A stretch of 37,337 nt of DNA from assembly GCA_045587025.1 (NCBI GenBank), contig JAZNBK010000062.1, forward strand, positions 1 to 37,337, read 5' to 3'. The position numbers and the translations under genes were made by a program. This stretch comes from UBA1740 sp045587025 (GTDB lineage: Bacteria > Bacillota > Clostridia > Oscillospirales > CAG-272). Positions 31,893 to 37,337 of the stretch are shown piece by piece. Each line of letters begins with the position of its first letter. Within the stretch, counting starts at the first letter, position 1. Below the pieces are notes generated by a model. The model saw only the letters and a list, made by a program, of their open reading frames with translations, did no database searches and had not been told where the DNA came from.

Positions 31893-32620
31893 AAAAATAC
31901 TTTTATGATTTGCATATTCATTCCTGTCTTTCTCCGTGCGCCGATAACGATATGACACCGGAAAATATAGCGGGAATGGCAGCCGTTTGCGGTCTGCAAA
32001 TAATAGCGCTTACCGATCATAATACCTGTAAAAATTGTCGAGCTTTTTTTACTGCGGCAAAAAAACACGGTATCGTACCAATAGCGGGAGTAGAATTAAC
32101 CACCGCCGAGGACGTGCATTTGGTCTGCCTTTTTCCTACCCTTGAAAAAGCAGAGGAATTTGACAGTGAAATTCAAGGACACAGAGTGTTATATAAAAAC
32201 AAATCCGAAATTTTCGGAGACCAGCTGATTATGGATGAAAACGACGAGGTCGTGGCCATAGAAGAAAATCTGCTTATAAATGCGCTAACCTTAGACATTG
32301 TTTCATTATATGAACTACTGCAAAAATACGAAGCGTCTATCTTTCCTGCGCATATAGACAGGGAAGAAAACGGAATCATTTCGATACTCGGTACGCTTCC
32401 GGACAAGCCGTATTTTCCGTGCGTAGAAATTAACAAAAGCGAAAATATTGATAAGTACACAAAAAATTTAAATCTAAATGATAAGCTTATTCTCATCAAT
32501 TCAGATGCTCATCGGTTGTGGGAAATAAACGAAGCTGAGAACTTCATAATGTTGGAGGATGAGTTGTGCGGTTTAAAAGATGTAACTGAAAAGCTGATGC
32601 ATCTCATTAGTAAGAAATGA
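31889..32620 (+). CDS. PHP-domain phosphoesterase
   Basis: This 243-residue PHP protein has the metal-binding motifs DLHIHSCLSPCAD (residues 7-19), IALTDHNT, AGVELTT, PAHIDRE and NSDAH. The family hydrolyses phosphoesters at a trinuclear metal site; relatives include RNase AM-like and nucleotide phosphatases. It overlaps the DRTGG gene before it and the HATPase gene after it by 4 bases each. In this operon it may turn over a phosphorylated signal (inference). Confidence 0.88.
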   Translation: MKKYFYDLHIHSCLSPCADNDMTPENIAGMAAVCGLQIIALTDHNTCKNCRAFFTAAKKHGIVPIAGVELTTAEDVHLVCLFPTLEKAEEFDSEIQGHRVLYKNKSEIFGDQLIMDENDEVVAIEENLLINALTLDIVSLYELLQKYEASIFPAHIDREENGIISILGTLPDKPYFPCVEINKSENIDKYTKNLNLNDKLILINSDAHRLWEINEAENFIMLEDELCGLKDVTEKLMHLISKK

Positions 32621-33165
32621 AGGAACTTTCGTTAAATATATTAGACATCGCGCAAAACTCTATTAAAGCCGGAGCTGAAATAGTTGAAATAACTATTAAT
32701 GAAACCTCTGAAAAGCTTCACTTTGAAATAGTCGATAACGGTTGTGGAATGAGTGAGGAATTTCTTAAAGATGTTACCAACCCGTTTACAACAACAAGAA
32801 AAACGAGAAAAGTCGGTCTTGGTCTGCCGTTTTTAAAAATGGAAGCCGAAATGACCGGTGGAACCTTTGATATTGTTTCAAAAAGCGAAGCTGAGTTTTC
32901 AGATCACGGAACAAAAGTAAGCGCTGTATTTTTAAAAAGCAGTATTGATTATATACCTCTCGGAGATATAATCGGAACTGTTTGTACTTTAATTCAAGGC
33001 GCAGAACATATTGACTTTGTTTTTATACACAAAATTGATGATAAAGAAGTAAAACTTGACACGAGAGAAATGAGAGAAATGCTCGGATATGATATTCCTT
33101 TGAGCAACCCGCAGGTTTTGTTGTGGGCAAAGGAATACCTTAATGAATGTTACAGTACGCTATAA
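32617..33165 (+). CDS. Stand-alone HATPase 2 (histidine-kinase-like ATP-binding domain)
   Basis: The 182-residue GHKL ATPase has an N-box LDIAQNSIKAGA, G1 box DNGCGM and G2 box GLGLPF. An 80-residue C-terminal part has no phosphoacceptor histidine domain. The N-terminus SLNILDIAQNS is like histidine-kinase catalytic domains that lost the dimerisation domain. It ends 56 bases before the structural hydrogenase genes. Confidence 0.85.
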   Translation: MKELSLNILDIAQNSIKAGAEIVEITINETSEKLHFEIVDNGCGMSEEFLKDVTNPFTTTRKTRKVGLGLPFLKMEAEMTGGTFDIVSKSEAEFSDHGTKVSAVFLKSSIDYIPLGDIIGTVCTLIQGAEHIDFVFIHKIDDKEVKLDTREMREMLGYDIPLSNPQVLLWAKEYLNECYSTL

Positions 33166-33174
33166 GCGTTTGTA

Positions 33175-33180
33175 TATAAT
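33175..33180 (+). promoter_or_regulatory. Possible internal -10 box before the hydrogenase structural genes
   Basis: A perfect TATAAT, with a TG two bases ahead, lies in the only long gap (56 bases) of the operon. The -35 region is poor. It may boost the 2Fe-2S/hydB/hydA genes, whose codons look more biased to CGT arginine than those of the neighbours. Confidence 0.4.
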
Positions 33181-33221
33181 GTAATTCAAAAAAATTCAAA
33201 TATACGAAAGGAACAAAATTT

Positions 33222-33593
33222 ATGAAATCATTGGCAGAACTTTCTGCAATTCGCGACCGCATGAAGAACAACGTTGCTCTTCGTGAAGGAAATGGCGAAA
33301 TCAGAGTAGTTGTAGGTATGGCTACTTGCGGAATCGCAGCAGGCGCGCGTCCTGTGCTTAACACCTTTGTTGAGGAAGTTAACAAGGCGTCTCTTACAGG
33401 AAAAGTATTAGTAACTCAAACAGGTTGCATTGGCATTTGCCGTCTTGAACCCATAGTTGAAGTTATTAAAGAAGGCGAAGAGAAGGTTACGTATGTAAAA
33501 ATGACCTCCGAAAAAGCCATAGAAGTAATGGAAAAACATATTAAAGGCGGAAAACCCGTCCTTGAATATACTATCCCTGAATCAGAAAAATAA
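33222..33593 (+). CDS. Thioredoxin-like [2Fe-2S] ferredoxin subunit (HndB-like)
   Basis: This 123-residue protein is like the thioredoxin-fold ferredoxin that stands before the NuoF-like subunit in HndABCD-type hydrogenases. Cysteines C36 (GMATCGIAAGARP), C69 and C73 (TGCIGIC) are present, but the first cysteine of the usual four is Val31. This seems to be the rule in HndB-like proteins as I recall them, so it may bind an unusual cluster or none. The gene has a GAAAGGA ribosome binding site. Confidence 0.87.
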   Translation: MKSLAELSAIRDRMKNNVALREGNGEIRVVVGMATCGIAAGARPVLNTFVEEVNKASLTGKVLVTQTGCIGICRLEPIVEVIKEGEEKVTYVKMTSEKAIEVMEKHIKGGKPVLEYTIPESEK

Positions 33594-33605
33594 GGAGGAA
33601 AACGA

Positions 33606-35399
33606 ATGATTCGCTCACATGTACTCATTTGCGGCGGTACCGGCTGTACTTCTTCCGGAAGCACGAAAATCATTGACGTAATGCAAAAAGAGCTTGAAGT
33701 ACAAGGTCTTGCCGACGAAATTAAAATAGTTCAAACAGGTTGCTTTGGTCTTTGCGCAAGCGGCCCTATCGTTATAGTATATCCCGAAGGTACTTTTTAT
33801 TCTCGCGTAACACCTGAGGACGTTTCTGAAATCGTTTCAGAGCATTTTCTTAAGGGACGTGTCGTAGAACGTCTTGTTCATCACGAGGAAACCGAGCAGA
33901 AGGAAGTAAAAGCGCTCCCTCTCTCAGAAACAACGTTTTATAAGAAGCAGCACAGAGTAGCGCTCCGTAACTGCGGTGTTATAAATCCTGAGAACATCGA
34001 CGAATATATCGGTACTGATGGATATCAGGCGTTGGGCAAGGTTCTCACCGAAATGAAGCCGCAGGAGGTTATTGATACTATTAGCGCTTCCGGTCTTCGT
34101 GGCCGTGGAGGCGGAGGATTCCCAACAGGTACAAAATGGCAGTTCGCAGCAAATCAACCTGCAGGCAAGAAGTATGTTGTATGTAATGCAGACGAGGGCG
34201 ACCCCGGTGCATTTATGGATCGTTCCATATTGGAAGGAGACCCACACGTGCTTCTTGAAGCTATGGCAATTGCCGGCTATGCAATTGGCGCTGACGAAGG
34301 ATATGTTTACGTAAGAGCTGAATATCCTATCGCCGTTAACCGTTTGAAGATTGCTATTGAACAGGCGCGTGAATACGGTATTTTAGGCGAAAATATTTTT
34401 GATACCGGATTTAACTTTGATATTCATATTCGTCTTGGTGCAGGCGCTTTTGTGTGCGGCGAAGAGACGGCGCTTCTTACATCAATTGAAGGAAACAGAG
34501 GAGAACCTCGTCCCCGCCCTCCGTTCCCGGCAGTTAAAGGACTTTTTGGAAAGCCCACTATTATCAACAACGTTGAAACCTATGCAAACATTCCTCGCAT
34601 TATTTTGAATGGCGCAGAATGGTTTAATTCTATGGGTACCGAAAAATCCAAGGGTACGAAGGTATTTGCTCTCGGCGGAAAAATTCAGAACACAGGCCTT
34701 GTTGAAATACCTATGGGTACGACCTTGCGTGAAATCATTGAAGAGATCGGCGGTGGTATTCCCAACGGTAAAAAGTTCAAGGCGGCTCAAACCGGTGGAC
34801 CTTCCGGCGGTTGTATTCCTGCATCCTTGATCGATACTCCTATCGATTATGACAATCTTCTTTCGATTGGCTCCATGATGGGATCAGGTGGTCTTATTGT
34901 TATGGACGAAGATAACTGTATGGTTGATATTGCTAAATTCTTCCTTGAATTTACTGTAGACGAATCATGTGGTAAATGTACTCCTTGCCGTATGGGTACT
35001 GTAAGATTGCTTGAAATCCTCAACAAGATTACAAGCGGTAACGGTACGCTTGAGGATATCGATAAATTGGAGGAGCTTTGTTATTATATAAAGAGCGCGT
35101 CCCTCTGCGGTCTCGGTCAGACTGCTCCTAACCCGGTTCTTTCAACTCTTAAGTATTTTAGAGATGAATATATTGCGCACGTCGTAGATAAAAAATGTCC
35201 GGCAGGCGTATGTAAAGATCTTCTTACATACTATATTGATCCGGATAAATGTAAAGGATGTACTGCTTGTGCAAGAGTTTGCCCTGCAAACGCAATATCC
35301 GGTTCTGTCAAAACCCCCCATACTATCGATCCTGCTAAGTGCTTGAAGTGCGGAGCATGCGTATCTAAGTGTAAATTTAATGCAATTTTAAAGAAATAA
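33606..35399 (+). CDS. hydB: NuoF-like NAD(P)H/FMN subunit of bifurcating [FeFe]-hydrogenase (HydB/HndC)
   Basis: This 597-residue diaphorase subunit exchanges electrons with NAD(H) and ferredoxin via FMN. An N-terminal thioredoxin-like [2Fe-2S] domain has C9, C14, C46 and C50. The FMN/NADH domain has GLRGRGGGGFPTGTKW (163-178) and GAGAFVCGEETAL (278-290). An SLBB region follows, then a [4Fe-4S] site (C455, C458, C461, C501). Two C-terminal ferredoxin clusters use C549, C552, C555, C559 and C579, C582, C585, C589. This layout is that of the bifurcating enzymes of Thermotoga and Acetobacterium. AAGGAGG precedes the start. Confidence 0.96.
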   Translation: MIRSHVLICGGTGCTSSGSTKIIDVMQKELEVQGLADEIKIVQTGCFGLCASGPIVIVYPEGTFYSRVTPEDVSEIVSEHFLKGRVVERLVHHEETEQKEVKALPLSETTFYKKQHRVALRNCGVINPENIDEYIGTDGYQALGKVLTEMKPQEVIDTISASGLRGRGGGGFPTGTKWQFAANQPAGKKYVVCNADEGDPGAFMDRSILEGDPHVLLEAMAIAGYAIGADEGYVYVRAEYPIAVNRLKIAIEQAREYGILGENIFDTGFNFDIHIRLGAGAFVCGEETALLTSIEGNRGEPRPRPPFPAVKGLFGKPTIINNVETYANIPRIILNGAEWFNSMGTEKSKGTKVFALGGKIQNTGLVEIPMGTTLREIIEEIGGGIPNGKKFKAAQTGGPSGGCIPASLIDTPIDYDNLLSIGSMMGSGGLIVMDEDNCMVDIAKFFLEFTVDESCGKCTPCRMGTVRLLEILNKITSGNGTLEDIDKLEELCYYIKSASLCGLGQTAPNPVLSTLKYFRDEYIAHVVDKKCPAGVCKDLLTYYIDPDKCKGCTACARVCPANAISGSVKTPHTIDPAKCLKCGACVSKCKFNAILKK

Positions 35400-35419
35400 A
35401 TTAAGGAGCTGTAATAATT

Positions 35420-37153
35420 ATGGAAATGATAAATGTAAAAATAAACGGTCGTGATTATTCTGTTCCGAAAAACGCAACCGTTCTTGAAGCTGCAAAAATT
35501 GCAGGGGTTGATATTCCCACTCTTTGTTATCTGAAGGATATTAACGAAATTGGAGCTTGCCGTCTTTGCCTTGTTGAAGTAAAAGGGGCGAGAGGTCTTG
35601 TAACTGCTTGCGTTTATCCTGTAAATGAAGGAATGGAAATTTTCACAAACACCCCTAAGGTAATTCAGTCGAGAAAAACAAATCTTGAATTGCTTCTTTC
35701 GGGACACGAAAGAAAATGTCTTTCTTGCGTTCGTTCTACAACCTGCGAGCTTCAAAAATTATGTCTCGATTACGGTGTAGATGAAACCGCTATTACCGGA
35801 AGCAAGAATGAATACGATATTGAACAAGTAGGTCCTTCGATCGTAAGAGACAACAACAAGTGTATTCTTTGCCGTCGTTGCGTTGCCGCTTGTCACAATC
35901 AAGGCGTAGGTGTTATCAACACGAGCAATAGAGGTTTTGATACTAAAATTTCTTGCGCTTTTGAAATGCCGCTTAATGAGACCTCCTGCATAAACTGCGG
36001 ACAGTGTATAGTATCATGTCCTGTAGGCGCTATCTATGAGGTTGATGATACACAAAAGGTTTTAGATGCAATTGCCGATCCTACAAAGCACGTGGCAATT
36101 TGTATGGCTCCTTCCGTCAGAGCGGGAATTGGCGAAGCGTTTGGTTATGCTCCCGGAACTGACACCGAAGGCAAAATGATAGCTGCTACGAAGCTTTTGG
36201 GCTTTGACGGTGTTTATGATATGAACTTTACGGCAGACCTTACGATTATGGAAGAAGCGTTTGAATTTATTGAACGCTTTACAAAAGGCGGAAAGCTTCC
36301 TATGATGACGTCTTGCTCGCCCGGTTGGATTAAGTTCTGCGAGCATTATTTCCCAGACATGACGGAAAATCTTTCTTCCTGCAAATCTCCTCAGCAGATG
36401 TTTGGCGCAATGTATAAAACATATTTCGCTCAAAAGATGGGTATAAAGCCCGAAGATATCTTCATGGTTTCCTGCATTCCTTGTACTGCTAAAAAGTTTG
36501 AAATTGGCAGAGCAGACCAGAGTGCTGCCGGTATTCCCGACGTAGATGCGGCAATTACGACAAGAGAGCTTGCAAGAATGATCGAAAAGGCAGGAATCAA
36601 ATTCACTGAGCTTAAAGACGAAAAATTTGATTCTCCCGTTGAAATCGGCAGTGGCGCAGGCGTTATTTTCGGAGCTACAGGCGGAGTTATGGAAGCTGCT
36701 TTGCGTACTGCTGCAGAGGTTATTACAGGTAAACCTCTCGAATCACTTGAATTCAATGACGTTCGCGGTACAGAAGGAATTAAACGCGCTACGTACAAGC
36801 TTGGCGACGTTGAGATTAAAGTTGCTGTTATCAGTGGCACAGGAAACGCAAAAGAGTTCCTCAAACGCGTTCAAGCCGGCGAAGAGAAGGTTGACTTTAT
36901 CGAAGTTATGGCTTGCCCCGGCGGTTGTGTAAACGGCGGTGGACAACCGATACAGCCTGCTCGTGTTCGTAACGACATTGATCTTCGCGCAACAAGAGCG
37001 TCAATTCTTTATAATGCTGATAAGAAAATGAATCTTCGTAAATCTCACGAAAATTCCATTATTAAAAAGCTTTATGATGAATTTCTTGAAAAGCCAGGCT
37101 CTCACAAGGCGCACGAGCTTCTTCATACAACTTATGTTAAGAGAGGCCTTTAA
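35420..37153 (+). CDS. hydA: Catalytic [FeFe]-hydrogenase subunit (HydA/HndD)
   Basis: This 577-residue enzyme reversibly reduces protons to H2. In order: a [2Fe-2S] ferredoxin domain (C36, C47, C50, C64), a His-Cys3 [4Fe-4S] site (H96, C100, C103, C109), two [4Fe-4S] clusters (C148-C158, C190-C200), the H-cluster domain and the small-subunit-like tail. H-cluster motifs are TSCSPGW (297-303), IPCTAKKFE (353-361) and EVMACPGGCVNGGGQP (495-510). Numbering coincides with C. pasteurianus CpI, whose ligands are C300, C355, C499 and C503. Here position 300 is Ser, with extra cysteines at 321 and 352. I recall TSCSP from other HndD-like enzymes, so it is probably a group trait. AAGGAGC is the ribosome binding site. 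Confidence 0.96.
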   Translation: MEMINVKINGRDYSVPKNATVLEAAKIAGVDIPTLCYLKDINEIGACRLCLVEVKGARGLVTACVYPVNEGMEIFTNTPKVIQSRKTNLELLLSGHERKCLSCVRSTTCELQKLCLDYGVDETAITGSKNEYDIEQVGPSIVRDNNKCILCRRCVAACHNQGVGVINTSNRGFDTKISCAFEMPLNETSCINCGQCIVSCPVGAIYEVDDTQKVLDAIADPTKHVAICMAPSVRAGIGEAFGYAPGTDTEGKMIAATKLLGFDGVYDMNFTADLTIMEEAFEFIERFTKGGKLPMMTSCSPGWIKFCEHYFPDMTENLSSCKSPQQMFGAMYKTYFAQKMGIKPEDIFMVSCIPCTAKKFEIGRADQSAAGIPDVDAAITTRELARMIEKAGIKFTELKDEKFDSPVEIGSGAGVIFGATGGVMEAALRTAAEVITGKPLESLEFNDVRGTEGIKRATYKLGDVEIKVAVISGTGNAKEFLKRVQAGEEKVDFIEVMACPGGCVNGGGQPIQPARVRNDIDLRATRASILYNADKKMNLRKSHENSIIKKLYDEFLEKPGSHKAHELLHTTYVKRGL

Positions 37154-37194
37154 TTAACCGTCTCAAATTACATTAAAATTTAAAAGAGCGATTA

Positions 37195-37297
37195 GTAAAG
37201 GGTGATGTTCTTAACGGAGAATTTGAAAAACATCGTTAAATACGAGCATCGCATTTGTCCGGTCAATGCAGTATGGGCTAAGCCCAAACCCCTTTAC
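37195..37297 (+). ncRNA. Candidate structured RNA (multi-branch junction with H-type pseudoknot), class unknown
   Basis: An 8-bp closing helix GTAAAGGG (37195-37202) / CCCTTTAC (37290-37297) encloses three elements. The first is a pseudoknot: stem 1 GATGTT (37204-37209) / AACATC (37229-37234), stem 2 TTAAC (37211-37215) / GTTAA (37235-37239), directly stackable. The second is hairpin GCATT-T-G/CAATGC (37251-37269) with loop TCCGGT. The third is hairpin TGGGC/GCCCA (37274-37286) with loop TAA. No ORF fits. The RNA may continue past the window. It could be the leader (riboswitch) of the next gene, a 3' element of the hyd operon or a free ncRNA. I do not recognise a known class. Confidence 0.55.
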
Positions 37298-37337
37298 AAA
37301 CAGAAAGAGCAAACACGCAAGGCGTAAAAAACCTTTT

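Noticed and set aside
31514..32068. 184-codon minus-strand frame
   Set aside because: It is a shadow of hydS, the DRTGG gene and the PHP gene, without a ribosome binding site or family similarity.
35231..35755. 174-codon minus-strand frame at the hydB-hydA junction
   Set aside because: It is the antisense of two well-identified Cys-rich genes, and its composition is that of a shadow frame.
37311..37337. c-di-GMP-I riboswitch fragment (AAACACGCAAGG)
   Set aside because: Only a short resemblance to the CACGCAAAG part of the consensus; helices P1 and P2 cannot be drawn within the window.
1..37337. CRISPR arrays or prophage modules
   Set aside because: No regularly spaced repeats and no phage structural or integrase genes were seen.

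Overview
This is an AT-rich window from an anaerobic low-GC Firmicute, most likely a gut-type member of class Clostridia. The evidence is whiA, argR and a PHP-domain dnaE in one cluster, the order nusB / M22-like / xseA / xseB / ispA / tlyA / nadK / argR / recN, an electron-bifurcating [FeFe]-hydrogenase operon, strong SigA-type promoters and AGGAGG ribosome binding sites. The lineage is inferred from gene content only.

Left part (1-7540). The window opens in the 5' end of an IS200/IS605 transposase on the minus strand, with its palindromic end and an inverted repeat that can hide its ribosome binding site. Next, on the minus strand, is a small operon with a translational preQ1-I riboswitch, the queuosine-precursor transporter queT and a Nudix hydrolase that overlaps it by 4 bp. 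It is preceded by a 10-TM heavy-metal exporter-like permease with a His/Cys-rich loop. This permease gene and the plus-strand CCA-adding enzyme gene diverge from two clear promoters. Convergent to cca is a four-gene galacturonate-type operon (amidohydrolase, XRE regulator, uxaB, uxaA), followed upstream by tRNA-Leu(UAG).

Centre (7704-28801). One consensus promoter (TTGACA-17-TATAAT) precedes 18 co-directional genes whose gaps never exceed 38 bp, and a strong terminator follows the last gene. They are nusB, a TsaD-like paralog, xseA, xseB, ispA, a DUF212 membrane protein, tlyA, nadK, argR, recN, murB, whiA, dnaE, a DUF5711-like membrane propeller protein, cvpA, a zinc-finger Clp ATPase, an 824-residue P-type ATPase homologue that has lost almost every catalytic motif, and mrp. 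The pseudo-P-type ATPase is the most unusual protein here.

Right part (28862-37153). A ten-gene operon encodes an NAD- and ferredoxin-linked [FeFe]-hydrogenase (NuoE-like, 2Fe-2S, NuoF-like and catalytic HydA subunits). Six genes inserted in it look like a signalling module: a second, sensor-type [FeFe]-hydrogenase (HydS-like) lacking the proton-transfer cysteine, two DRTGG proteins, two stand-alone HATPases and a PHP phosphoesterase. HydA itself has Ser in place of one H-cluster cysteine.

The tail after hydA (37195-37297) folds on paper into a closed multi-branch RNA with an H-type pseudoknot. I cannot assign it to a known class. No CRISPR array, prophage or rRNA was seen, and there is no gene-free stretch over 300 bases.
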